In this document: piece by piece, positions 43,773 to 51,850 of the stretch | Layout: each line of letters begins with the position of its first letter | Numbering within the stretch: position 1 is the stretch's first letter | Assembly (NCBI RefSeq): GCF_900102035.1 | Contig: NZ_LT629689.1 | Location: forward strand, 744,001-808,000 | DNA length: 64,000 nt | DNA from: Pseudomonas extremaustralis | GTDB taxonomy: Bacteria; Pseudomonadota; Gammaproteobacteria; Pseudomonadales; Pseudomonadaceae | Direction: 5' to 3' | Translations under genes and position numbers: made by a program | The notes under the pieces: generated by a model | Told to the model about the DNA's origin: nothing | Databases searched by the model: none | The model's input: the letters and a program-made list of their open reading frames with translations, nothing else

Positions 43773-44450
43773 ATGAGCGCACTGATCGAAACCCGCGCCC
43801 TCACGCGCATGGACGAGCGCCGCCAGGTGCCCTTGCTCCAGCCCACGGATTTCACCTTGAACCGGGGCGACCGTGTGTCGATCACCGGTGCTTCCGGTTC
43901 CGGCAAAAGCGTGTTCCTGCGCATGCTGGCGCTGTTGGACGCGCCCAGTGCGGGGCAGATCCTGTGGAACGGCCAGGCGATCACCGACGCGCAGATTCCC
44001 CATTACCGCAGCCATATCAGCTACCTGTCCCAACGTCCGGCGCTGATCGAAGGCTCGGTCGAAGACAATCTGCGCTTTCCCTTCAGCCTCAAGACCCTGC
44101 GCAAGCGCCGTTTCGATATACATGCCGTCACCACACTGCTAGCGCATGCCGGCAAGGCCGCGGACTTCCTGGACAAGCGCGCCGCGGACTTGTCGGGCGG
44201 CGAGTCCCAGGTGGTGTCGCTGATCCGCACCTTGCAACTCGACCCCGAAGTGCTGCTGTTGGACGAGCCCACTGCGGCCCTCGACCCCACGTCCTCCCGC
44301 GAAGTGGAAGCGTTGATCAACGCCTGGTTCGCCGGCGACAAGGCCCGCGCGTGTATCTGGGTATCCCACGACTTGGAGCAGGCCCGGCGCATGAGCGACA
44401 TCCATTTGCAGATGAGCGCAGGCGTGTTGAGCGAGGTGGTCCGGCCATGA
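43773..44450 (+). CDS. fetA: ABC transporter ATP-binding protein, FetA-like
   Basis: The 225-residue ATPase has Walker A GASGSGKS, signature LSGGESQ and Walker B VLLLDEPTAALDP followed by SHDLEQARRM. The gene pair with the overlapping permease matches E. coli fetAB (ybbL/ybbM), implicated in iron homeostasis and oxidative-stress resistance. Its stop overlaps the fetB ATG (ATGA). Confidence 0.83.
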   Translation: MSALIETRALTRMDERRQVPLLQPTDFTLNRGDRVSITGASGSGKSVFLRMLALLDAPSAGQILWNGQAITDAQIPHYRSHISYLSQRPALIEGSVEDNLRFPFSLKTLRKRRFDIHAVTTLLAHAGKAADFLDKRAADLSGGESQVVSLIRTLQLDPEVLLLDEPTAALDPTSSREVEALINAWFAGDKARACIWVSHDLEQARRMSDIHLQMSAGVLSEVVRP

Positions 44451-45238
44451 ACTATCAAAACCTGAGCGCCCTGGACATGGGCATCGCCGCGTCGCTGATC
44501 CTGATCAACGGCGCGCTGTCTTTGCTGCTGCGCCTGGGCCTGGGCCGCCAATTGCTGTGGGCGGCGGTGCGCACGGTGGTGCAACTGTTGGCCATCGGTT
44601 ACCTGCTGGGCTGGGTGTTCGAATTCGCCTATTGGTACGTGGTGCTGCCGTTGATGTGCGCGATGACCCTGATTGCCGGCCTGTCCGCGGCGGGGCGCGG
44701 GCGGCGTACTTATCGGGGCCAGCGGGTCGACAGCATCCTGTCGGTGTGGGGCAGTTCGTGGCTGGTGACGGCGGTGGGGTTGTTTGCAGTGATCCGCATC
44801 CACCCCTGGTACGAGCCGCAGTACGCGATCCCGATCCTCGGCATGATCCTCGGCAATACCCTGACCGGCGTGTCCCTGGGCATAGAGCGCATGACCCAGG
44901 AACTGGCCACCGGGCGCAACACCATCGAGATGATCCTGGCCCTGGGCGGTACACGCTGGGAAGCGGCCCAGGAAGCGATCCGCCAGGCGGTGCGCGCCGG
45001 GATGATCCCGACGCTCAACCAGATGGCCGTGGTCGGCATCGTCAGCCTGCCGGGCATGATGACCGGCCAGGTGCTGGCGGGGGAGAGCCCGGTGGACGCA
45101 GTGCGTTATCAGATCGTGATCATGTTCCTGATCGCCGCATCGTCGGCGCTGGGCACAGTGGGGGCGGTGCTGCTCACGTATCGGCGGTTGTTTTCCAGCA
45201 GCCACAGGTTTCTGCGTGATCGGCTTGAGGAGCGCTGA
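44447..45238 (+). CDS. fetB: ABC transporter permease, FetB-like
   Basis: The 263-residue inner-membrane protein of the UPF0014/FetB family has about seven segments and the conserved block ERMTQELATGRNTIEMILALG then GMMTGQVLAG. It pairs with FetA, and iron export is the proposed role. The last 44 bp of the gene recur at 47419-47462 with only synonymous changes, marking the left edge of a low-GC insert. Confidence 0.85.
   Translation: MNYQNLSALDMGIAASLILINGALSLLLRLGLGRQLLWAAVRTVVQLLAIGYLLGWVFEFAYWYVVLPLMCAMTLIAGLSAAGRGRRTYRGQRVDSILSVWGSSWLVTAVGLFAVIRIHPWYEPQYAIPILGMILGNTLTGVSLGIERMTQELATGRNTIEMILALGGTRWEAAQEAIRQAVRAGMIPTLNQMAVVGIVSLPGMMTGQVLAGESPVDAVRYQIVIMFLIAASSALGTVGAVLLTYRRLFSSSHRFLRDRLEER
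45195..45238 (+). repeat. Left copy of a 44-bp direct repeat (3' end of fetB)
   Basis: This stretch ends at the fetB stop and is repeated at 47419-47462 with 39 of 44 identical bases. All five differences are synonymous in the shared reading SSHRFLRDRLEER-stop. It marks the point at which the low-GC segment joined. Confidence 0.8.
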
Positions 45239-45265
45239 GTGCCGTTAGCCCGGCCAATTAACGTG

Positions 45266-45285
45266 GGTAGCTAAAAAACGCTACC
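45266..45285 (+). terminator. Hairpin after fetB
   Basis: GGTAGC (45266-45271) and GCTACC (45280-45285) enclose an A-rich loop, 28 bp after the fetB stop. There is no U-tract, so termination efficiency is uncertain. Confidence 0.35.
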
Positions 45286-45476
45286 GTTCGTCGTATTAGT
45301 TATCGGATGCCTGAGTAAGCGCTCGGTTTTTATAAGCACTCTCCACAATTGAAGAACGTCTATGGATAGTTGTTAGGTGTTTGTAAATTCCTAATTTTTA
45401 TGGATGTTTAGTTGAGGCTTGTGACGGCTTGCAATATATGCTTGATGCGCAACTGTTGATGTTCTGATTTTGGTGA

Positions 45477-45784
45477 ATGAATTTTCCTATTTTAACTGAT
45501 GAAGTTTCCTGCGTTGGAAAATTCAAGAAGTTGCATTTTTTGTTATGGGAACTAAATTTGGATTGCCGCCTTTATATGAGACTCACCAAAACATCACCGA
45601 TGTGCAGATTGACGCCAAGGGACAAGAAAAAACTTCAAATGTCAGCTTCACACTGGCTGGGAATTTATCGGTATTGAAAGGCGAGAATATTTCAGGATAT
45701 TTCTATTCGAAGGCTTCTAAAGTTAATGGCTTTGACTGTGTGCTCAGTAAATATATGTCGCCTGGAATAGCGAAAAGAATATAA
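45477..45784 (+). pseudogene. Small unrecognised ORF, apparently frameshifted at a T6 run
   Basis: Two overlapping frames together look like one protein of about 100 residues. Frame one starts at 45477 (MNFPILTDEVSCVGKFKKLHF). After the six-T run at 45536-45541 the text continues well in the next frame (FVMGTKFGLPPLYETHQNI to 45784). The second part alone could start at ATG 45545 but lacks a ribosome-binding site. It is AT-rich and lies just before the ABC exporter genes. It could be a broken gene, a product of slippage, or a precursor-type substrate of the exporter; none of these is established. Confidence 0.35.
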
Positions 45785-45872
45785 ATTCAATAAATAAGTG
45801 CTCTAAAGACTTTGAATGTCAGATGCTGTCAACCCGCTTGAAAAAAATGGTGCCGTTTCCGTGAGGTGAATG

Positions 45873-46616
45873 ATGAGTTATTACTTTCTGGTTAAACCTC
45901 TTCTGTTGGCGAAAATTTTTATCAAGGAACAATTGAAAGAGCCAGTTGCACTGTTTTGGACTGTCCTGTCGCCGGTAGTTACATTTTATCTGATTAATTA
46001 CGCTGGATTGCCGGCAAGCGATAGGTCAGGTAATTATCTTTCAAGTACCTCGTGGTTTTATGCGTTTGTATCGTCCAGTGTGGCTTTTTTTGGTTTGGCA
46101 TTTTATATGGTTGGCCGGAGGGAAAGCGGGTTTTTACGGTCCTTCGTATACACGGCGCGTACAAAAATTATTTTCCTGGTCGGGCAGGTATTGGCCTATT
46201 CATTCATGTCGCTGGTCTATTGTGCAGTTTTTTATGTTTCTACTCGAGGTCACTATGGTGTTATGGGGGTGGCGGAGTTATTTATTATCGTCGGTAGGTT
46301 TTATATCTGTTTTCTAATGTTTTCCATAATGTCACTTTTGTTGACGCTGATTCCCTTGGGTTTTCAAAATGCAAACACTGTTTTTTCAATACTGTCTTTT
46401 GCGATGTTGGCGTTAGGAGTTTCTAGCGAGCGTTCTTCTCATCCCTTCTTTGAGCTGCTTGGTGTTTTCAATCCGATGGGGTGGGCGAATCACATTATGT
46501 TGATCGGCGTGGCTGAGCTGAAATATGCCGTCATGGCTATTGTTTTCTTATTTGGATGCTCGTTATGGATGACATTTAAATTCTTGCTTGTTAATCCAGT
46601 GTGGAGTCGTTATTGA
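45873..46616 (+). CDS. ABC-2-type exporter permease in a low-GC island
   Basis: The 247-residue membrane protein has about six segments. The first follows a short cytoplasmic stretch (AKIFIKEQLKEPVALFWTVLSP), as in ABC-2 export permeases. GAGGTGA gives the better spacing for ATG 45873 than for ATG 45870. Base composition is strongly AT-shifted (46021-46080 has 24 G+C of 60, against 43 of 60 at 44521-44580 in fetB). It overlaps the ATPase start. Such two-gene exporters carry lipids, glycans, drugs or peptides; the cargo here is unknown. Confidence 0.8.
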   Translation: MSYYFLVKPLLLAKIFIKEQLKEPVALFWTVLSPVVTFYLINYAGLPASDRSGNYLSSTSWFYAFVSSSVAFFGLAFYMVGRRESGFLRSFVYTARTKIIFLVGQVLAYSFMSLVYCAVFYVSTRGHYGVMGVAELFIIVGRFYICFLMFSIMSLLLTLIPLGFQNANTVFSILSFAMLALGVSSERSSHPFFELLGVFNPMGWANHIMLIGVAELKYAVMAIVFLFGCSLWMTFKFLLVNPVWSRY

Positions 46617-47326
46617 TGAAGCGGCTTATTGTAAATTCACTCGATGTCAGGTTTGCGCGCCACGTTTTGTTTAATAAGGCTTCGTTGAGAGTGGAGGCGG
46701 GTTCGATATCGGGTTTGTTAGGGCCTAACGGTTCGGGGAAAACCACCTTCTTTGATGTGGTGTGTGGTTTGAGAAAAGTAGATGGCGGTGACGTTTGCAG
46801 TTCTTTTTCAAAGCTGCTTTACCTGTCGCAAACCATTACGACACCCACTGTGTTTCGTATGTTTGATGTCTTTAGGATGATGATGCTGTTTTGTTCGGAG
46901 AACGAAATTACTCAACGGCACGCGCTGGAAAAAATTGAAAAATGGGCCCCGGGGGTAGCAGAGCGATATTGTGCAATCTGGAAGAAAAAATCCTCCCTTT
47001 GTAGTTACGGTGAAAAGCGTTGGTTTTTCACGTTATCCCTGCTTTCCGCCAACGCAGACTTCGTGATTTTGGATGAGCCTACGGCGGGTGTAGATCCAGA
47101 GTTTCGACATTACATCTGGAAATGCCTGGAGGGCGCAGCAGCAGAAGGCGTCGCGGTGCTGGTTTCGTCGCACAATGTCGATGAAATCGTTGCTCATTGC
47201 GATAACTTTTATATGTTGAGTCAGCAGCGTTTCAACCACTTCACTGATGCGAAAGGTTTTTTGAAGACATACGGTGCGTCCAGTTTGGATGAGGCCTTTA
47301 TTCATGCGGCGAGTTTGCCGCCGTAA
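46616..47326 (+). CDS. ABC exporter ATP-binding protein with degenerate signature motif
   Basis: The 236-residue ATPase has Walker A GPNGSGKTT, Walker B FVILDEPTAGVDPE and a switch His in SSHNVDE. The LSGGQ signature is replaced by CSYGE. ATG 46616 overlaps the permease stop (TGATG) behind GTGGAG. Low GC content and rare-codon use set it apart from flanking genes and point to transfer. It drives the adjacent ABC-2 permease. The gene ends exactly where a fragment of an arnT-like gene begins. Confidence 0.8.
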   Translation: MKRLIVNSLDVRFARHVLFNKASLRVEAGSISGLLGPNGSGKTTFFDVVCGLRKVDGGDVCSSFSKLLYLSQTITTPTVFRMFDVFRMMMLFCSENEITQRHALEKIEKWAPGVAERYCAIWKKKSSLCSYGEKRWFFTLSLLSANADFVILDEPTAGVDPEFRHYIWKCLEGAAAEGVAVLVSSHNVDEIVAHCDNFYMLSQQRFNHFTDAKGFLKTYGASSLDEAFIHAASLPP

Positions 47327-47410
47327 CGCCACGCTCCCATCCTCACGCGTGCAAAACAACCGCTCGCCGTTATCCGGCTGCGTGGTGACCATCTGATGAT
47401 CCGCACCCAG
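47327..47410 (-). pseudogene. 3' fragment of an arnT-like glycosyltransferase gene
   Basis: Read on the minus strand it encodes GADHQMVTTQPDNGERLF then REDGSVA, clearly homologous to the C-terminus of the intact gene at 52785-54308 (GADHQLISTQPDNGERLF, REEGSVA). The DNA over this stretch is visibly similar to about 52807-52894. Only the last 28 or so codons remain; the rest has been lost at the junction near 47411. It is a recombination remnant. Confidence 0.8.
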
Positions 47411-47418
47411 AACCCCCT

Positions 47419-47462
47419 CCAGCAGCCACCGGTTTCTACGCGATCGGCTTGAAGAACGCTGA
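47419..47462 (+). repeat. Right copy of the fetB 3'-end repeat
   Basis: It encodes SSHRFLRDRLEER-stop like the true fetB end at 45195-45238, with five substitutions that are all synonymous. The rest of that fetB copy is missing. Synonymous-only divergence indicates the copy came from a related strain's functional fetB and not from a recent duplication here. Confidence 0.8.
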
Positions 47463-47579
47463 TCGTCGAGGTGATTGTTTCAGTGGGTGAAATGCTCGAT
47501 TGTAAAACCTGGTGATTCCATCAGCCGGGGCAGCGGCGGAACATGCGTGGTGTCGAACCCCCACCTTCTGGAGCTTTTC

Positions 47580-48212
47580 ATGTCTACGCATCCGATCAAA
47601 CTCTATGGTTTCAAGCTGTCCGGCCACTCCCATCGGGTGGAGCTGATGCTGTCGCTGCTGGGGCTGCCCAGCGAATTCGTGCTGGTCGACCTCACGCAAG
47701 GCGCCCACAAGACTCCGGAGTTCCTCGCCACGTTCAACCGTTTCGGCCAGGTGCCGGTGATTGACGATAACGGCACCGTCCTTGCCGACTCCAACGCGAT
47801 CCTGGTCTACCTCGCCACGCAATACGGCAACGGTCAATGGCTGCCCGCCGACCCTCTGGGGCAGGCCCGCGTACAGCGCTGGCTGTCGGTCGCTGCCGGG
47901 CAGTTGCACGTCGGCCCTGCCAGCGCGCGCCTGGCCCTGGTGTTTGGGGCGCCGGTCGATCTCGACGCCGCCATCAGCCGCTCCCACGCCTTGCTCGCAG
48001 TGCTCGAGCAGCAACTGAGCCAGACGCGCTTCCTGGTCGACGAGCAGCCGAGCATCGCCGATATCGCCCTTTACACCTACGTGGCCCACGCGCCGGAAGG
48101 CAATGTGTCGCTGGCCGACTACCCTCATGTACGCGCCTGGCTGGCGAGCATCGAAGCCTTGCCGGGGTTTGTCGGCATGCCGCGCACGGCGGTGGGGCTG
48201 CAATCACAGTAA
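47580..48212 (+). CDS. Glutathione S-transferase
   Basis: The 210-residue protein has an N-terminal thioredoxin-like domain ([42 protein letters not shown] with the SNAI glutathione-binding turn) and an all-helical C-terminal domain (about 90-205; [18 protein letters not shown]). ATG 47580 has GGAG six bases upstream. It conjugates or reduces with glutathione; the substrate is unknown. It is followed after 18 bp by a LysR gene. Confidence 0.87.
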   Translation: MSTHPIKLYGFKLSGHSHRVELMLSLLGLPSEFVLVDLTQGAHKTPEFLATFNRFGQVPVIDDNGTVLADSNAILVYLATQYGNGQWLPADPLGQARVQRWLSVAAGQLHVGPASARLALVFGAPVDLDAAISRSHALLAVLEQQLSQTRFLVDEQPSIADIALYTYVAHAPEGNVSLADYPHVRAWLASIEALPGFVGMPRTAVGLQSQ

Positions 48213-48230
48213 TTCTCACGAGGCGCGTCG

Positions 48231-49151
48231 ATGGACCGATTCCATGAAATGCAGGTGTTCGTCACGGTGGCCGAGGAGGAGGGTTTTGCCGCCGCCGCGC
48301 GGCGCCTGAACACCTCGCCGCCCAGCGTGACCCGGGCCATCGCCGCCATGGAAGCACGCATCGGCACCCAACTGCTGGCGCGCACCACCCGCAGCCTGCA
48401 CCTGACGGAAGCGGGCCAGCGTTACCTGGACGATTGCCGGCGCATTCTTGCCGAGCTGGAGGAGGCCGAGGACGCGGCGGCGGGCAGTTATTCGATCCCG
48501 TGCGGCCAACTCACGGTGACCGCGCCGGTGCTGTTCGGTGAGTTGTATGTGGCCCCGGTGCTGGGCGCGTATCTGGAGCAGTTTCCCCTGGTGAATATCA
48601 ACGCGTTGCTGGTCGATCGAGTGGTCAACATGACCGATGAAGGCGTCGATGTGGCCGTGCGCATCGGTCATCTGCACGAGCCCGACCAACAGGCGATCAA
48701 GGTGGGAGAGGTGCGCCGGGTGGTCTGCGCATCGCCCGGCTATCTCGACCAACACGGGCGGCCCCAGCATCCCGCGCAGTTGCGTGACGCCAGGCTCGTC
48801 ACCTCATCCGCCAGCCAGCGGGTAAGCGAATGGACCTTTGCCGAGGGCGGCCAGCCGCTGACGGTGGCCATCGAACCGCGCCTGGTGGTCACCGCGAACA
48901 ATGCGGCGATCAACCTGGCGCGATTGGGCTGGGGCATGACGCGGGTACTGTCCTATCAGGTCGCGGCGGCGGTGGCGGCCGGGGAGCTGGAGATTGTCCT
49001 GGAGGACTTTGAGCCGGCAGCGCTGCCGATCCAGGTGGTGTTCCACCCCCGCGGGCGCGTGCCGGCCAAGGTCCATACCTTTGTCGACTTCCTCAGCCAG
49101 CAGCTCGGCCAGGACGTAGCCCTGAACCCGACCCGGCAGCGGCGCGGCTGA
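48231..49151 (+). CDS. LysR family regulator (first of a tandem pair)
   Basis: The 306-residue protein has a winged helix (AEEEGFAAAARRLNTSPPSVTRAI) and an effector domain from about 90, of the common MDRFHEMQVFVTVAEEEGF subtype. It lies 18 bp after the GST gene on the same strand and probably shares its transcript. Its stop overlaps the ATG of a second LysR gene (TGATG). Confidence 0.88.
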   Translation: MDRFHEMQVFVTVAEEEGFAAAARRLNTSPPSVTRAIAAMEARIGTQLLARTTRSLHLTEAGQRYLDDCRRILAELEEAEDAAAGSYSIPCGQLTVTAPVLFGELYVAPVLGAYLEQFPLVNINALLVDRVVNMTDEGVDVAVRIGHLHEPDQQAIKVGEVRRVVCASPGYLDQHGRPQHPAQLRDARLVTSSASQRVSEWTFAEGGQPLTVAIEPRLVVTANNAAINLARLGWGMTRVLSYQVAAAVAAGELEIVLEDFEPAALPIQVVFHPRGRVPAKVHTFVDFLSQQLGQDVALNPTRQRRG

Positions 49152-50035
49152 TGGAGCGTTATCGCGATATGCAGTTGTTTGCCGCGCTGGCCGGGCAACC
49201 GAGCCTGGCCGCGGCGGCGCGCAGTGCCCAGGTGTCGGGCGCGACCCTGGTGCGCGCGGTGGCACGTCTGGAAGCGCGCCTGCGCGTGGCGTTGCTGTTG
49301 CGCAGTACCCAGGGCGTCAGCTTGACCGACGCGGGGCACGCTTACCTGGCCGACTGCGTGCGCCTGCTGGCCGCCGTCGATGCCGCCGAAGCCTCGGCCC
49401 TGGGCTTGCAGGTGCAGGCCCAGGGCCATGTGCGGGTGTTCTTGCCGGTGCTGTTCAGTCGCTACGTGATGGCGCCGATCCTGGCCGACTACATGGACCG
49501 CCACCCCGACGTGCGCCTCACTGTGCGCTATCACGACTACTACCCGAACCTGCACGAAGAGGGCCTGGACGTGGCGATCCTGGTGGGCGAACTGCCCAAC
49601 TCATCGTTGATCGCGCGGCCGGTGGGGCAGGTGCGCTCTATCCTGTGCGCCAGTCCCCGCTACCTTGCGGCCCACGGCGAACCCCGGCACCCCGAAGCGC
49701 TGAAACAGCATCGCCTGATCGCCAGCGCCAATCGGGTCGACTGGGATTTCCAGGGCTATTCGCTCAAGGCCCGTGCGCGCTTGAGTTGCTCCACGGTGCA
49801 AGGCGCGATCAACGCGGCGGTGCAGGGCACGGGGTTGATTCGTTGCTTGAGTTACCCGGTTCATGACGCTGTGCACGCTGGGCAATTGCGCCGGGTCTTA
49901 TCCGCGTATGAACCGCCGCCGCTGCCTGTGCAGGTGGTGTACCGGGAAGGCCGCCAGGCGCCGCTGCGCGTGCGCAGTTTTGTCGATCATTGCGTGGCGG
50001 CCCTGCGCGGGCATCCGGCATTTCAGTTGGCGTAA
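49151..50035 (+). CDS. LysR family regulator (second of a tandem pair)
   Basis: The 294-residue protein is similar in build to the preceding LysR (MERYRDMQLFAALAGQPSLAAAARSAQVSGATLVRAVARLE), so the two arose by tandem duplication. The helix-turn-helix is alanine-rich and less canonical. They are translationally coupled. It may act together with or oppose the first regulator on the GST or PNPOx-fold genes. Confidence 0.85.
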   Translation: MERYRDMQLFAALAGQPSLAAAARSAQVSGATLVRAVARLEARLRVALLLRSTQGVSLTDAGHAYLADCVRLLAAVDAAEASALGLQVQAQGHVRVFLPVLFSRYVMAPILADYMDRHPDVRLTVRYHDYYPNLHEEGLDVAILVGELPNSSLIARPVGQVRSILCASPRYLAAHGEPRHPEALKQHRLIASANRVDWDFQGYSLKARARLSCSTVQGAINAAVQGTGLIRCLSYPVHDAVHAGQLRRVLSAYEPPPLPVQVVYREGRQAPLRVRSFVDHCVAALRGHPAFQLA

Positions 50036-50115
50036 TGCTGGATTGCCGGGGGTGGTTATTCCCTCGCTGGCGGGCTGGGCGCAGTCTTGGCACATCCCAC
50101 ACGGAGGCGATTGCC

Positions 50116-51048
50116 ATGAACCCGAGCGAACAATCCCCCTGGCATGCCGGCGAACGGCAGGTGCAAGAAACCGTTGGCGTGGCCGAGCGCATGGCCATGA
50201 TCGGCCCCAAGGTGATTCGTGACCACCTGCCCGAACAGCATCGGGATTTCTATCCCTTGTTGCCGTATCTGCTGCTTGGCGTGGTGGATGAGCAGGGCCT
50301 TCCCTGGGCGACGATGATTGAAGGCGCGCCGGGTTTTGCCCACTCGCCCGACCCGTACACCTTGCAGGTCGACAGCCTGCCATCCAGCAGCGACCCAGCA
50401 CGGGCCGCCCTGCGCAATGGCGCCGCCGTGGGCCTGCTGGGCATCGACCTCAGCACCCGCCGCCGCAACCGCATGAACGGCCGCATCGGTTGGCTGGACC
50501 ACGACGGTTTTTCGGTCGATGTGGTGCAGACCTTCGGCAACTGCCCCAAGTACATCCAACTGCGCCCGGTGGACGGGATCGCGCGTAAACCCGGCACACA
50601 GGTCGAACGCCTCAACGGCCTGGACGCTGCTGCACAAACGATGATCCGCAACGCCGACACGTTCTTCGTCGCCAGCTACGTGGACTTGGACGGCGAACGC
50701 TCGGTGGACGTGTCCCATCGCGGCGGCAACACCGGCTTCGTGCGCGTGGAGGGCAATGTGCTGACCATCCCCGACTTCGCCGGCAACCTGTTCTTCAACA
50801 CCCTGGGCAACCTGGCGGCCAACCCGGTGGCGGGGTTGTTATTTATCGATTTCGATTCTGGCGCGGTGCTGCAAGTGGCCGGGCGCACGACGCTGATCCT
50901 CGACGGGCCGCAAGTGGCGGCGTTCGAAGGAGCGCAGCGGTTGTGGACGGTGACGGTGGAACACCTCGTGCGGCGTCCGGCGGCGTTGGCGTTGAAGTGG
51001 CAGGTTGGGCAGTTTTCGCCGTTCAGTCTGGCGATGGGGCATTGGTAG
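50116..51048 (+). CDS. Pyridoxamine 5'-phosphate oxidase-fold flavin-binding protein
   Basis: The 310-residue protein has two split-barrel PNPOx-like segments (about 40-150, LPYLLLGVVDEQGLPWATMI; and about 175-290, FFVASYVDLDGERSVDVSHRGG). Proteins of this build in proteobacteria are annotated as PNPOx-family with unknown reaction and probably bind FMN. GGAGG is 8 bp before the ATG. It follows the GST and LysR genes in the same direction, which suggests a stress or detoxification role. Confidence 0.78.
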   Translation: MNPSEQSPWHAGERQVQETVGVAERMAMIGPKVIRDHLPEQHRDFYPLLPYLLLGVVDEQGLPWATMIEGAPGFAHSPDPYTLQVDSLPSSSDPARAALRNGAAVGLLGIDLSTRRRNRMNGRIGWLDHDGFSVDVVQTFGNCPKYIQLRPVDGIARKPGTQVERLNGLDAAAQTMIRNADTFFVASYVDLDGERSVDVSHRGGNTGFVRVEGNVLTIPDFAGNLFFNTLGNLAANPVAGLLFIDFDSGAVLQVAGRTTLILDGPQVAAFEGAQRLWTVTVEHLVRRPAALALKWQVGQFSPFSLAMGHW

Positions 51049-51061
51049 GTGGTCGGGTCGG

Positions 51062-51115
51062 CAAGCCCGCTCGCCGCGACAAACTCACTAGCCGCGACAA
51101 GCCCACTTGCCACAA
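51062..51115. repeat. Three 18-bp tandem repeats
   Basis: The units are CAAGCCCGCTCGCCGCGA (51062), CAAACTCACTAGCCGCGA (51080) and CAAGCCCACTTGCCACAA (51098), head to tail with no spacer. They resemble the short degenerate intergenic repeats common in P. fluorescens genomes. Confidence 0.75.
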
Positions 51116-51129
51116 AAGCCCGGTCGGCA

Positions 51130-51402
51130 TCAGGCCACCGGACACTCCCGGTTCAATGCGTCATCTACCAATAACTGTGCGATCTCGATCATTTGCACCA
51201 CTGCCAGCACTTGTTTGCGGTGTTGACCATCGAGGTGTTCCGCGCAGTCGTATGCACAGACCGTCGCCGATTCCAGCATCTCGCTGGCATTGCTCAAGGC
51301 TGCTTCGGTGCTCAGGCCAGCACGGACGGTAAAGATTATTTCAGGGGGCGGGTCGATGTTGGTCGAGGAGGACGGAGGGGGGTTGGGTGTGGCTTTTTTC
51401 AT
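51130..51402 (-). CDS. DUF6124/DUF3077-like small protein
   Basis: The 90-residue protein starts MKKATPNPPP and continues with a proline-rich tract and a helical core (GLSTEAALSNASEMLESATV, VVQMIEIAQLLVDDAL). This is the layout of a multi-copy Pseudomonas family of unknown function (DUF3077/DUF6124). AGGAG lies 8 bp before ATG 51402; the longer reading from 51468 passes through this leader. The family assignment is from memory of its pattern. Confidence 0.7.
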   Translation of the reverse strand: MKKATPNPPPSSSTNIDPPPEIIFTVRAGLSTEAALSNASEMLESATVCAYDCAEHLDGQHRKQVLAVVQMIEIAQLLVDDALNRECPVA

Positions 51403-51542
51403 GGTGAAACTCCTATGAATGAGCACCTCCATTTCGCTACCACACGAAGTCAGGAGGCGACTGTACACGGGGTGGTAGACCGGTCATAGAAACCCGGCAG
51501 GCCGAAGCCTCCCATGCACAGCCGCCACAAAGCAGCCCGCAC

Positions 51543-51700
51543 AAAAAAACGCCCTTGAGCGTTTTGGGGTCTATGAGAGAACTGGGCTACCACACCCATT
51601 CGCTGAATTTGCAGCGACCCGCGAAGGTTAGCGACGAGGTTCATCGGACGCAACCCGAAAGTTGCGTAAGAACGGTCCTGTGACCGGGGGGTAATCCGCT
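51543..51700 (-). ncRNA. Candidate structured RNA with intrinsic terminator
   Basis: Reading the minus strand, four compact hairpins follow each other: CGGTC/GACCG (51686-51673), GCAAC/GTTGC with a six-base loop (51665-51650), CGCTG/CAGCG (51616-51601), and AACGC/GCGTT (51563-51548) followed by a run of T. The last is a standard intrinsic terminator, yet no minus-strand protein gene precedes it. It ends about 140 bp upstream of the DUF6124 gene. It may be a small RNA or a regulatory leader. The 5' end is a guess. Confidence 0.45.
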
Positions 51701-51850
51701 TATAGCCTAAAAGCATTTCGCTATTCGATTCAGCTATTGGATTGTTCCTGAGGTAATGCCTTTAATTCGGAACCTAACTCATTGTTGTACGGAATAAATC
51801 GGCGCTTTCGGGCGTTGTAATGAGTCATCGTTGCGCCATTGAGGTTAGCC

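Noticed and set aside
45240..47330. Prophage or integrative element with an integrase
   Set aside because: Only an ABC exporter and a small ORF are present; no recombinase, phage or conjugation gene was found despite the flanking repeats.
51450..51716. An 88-codon minus-strand ORF over the hairpin region
   Set aside because: It crosses four hairpins and an intrinsic terminator and has no ribosome-binding site, so a structured RNA explains the region better.
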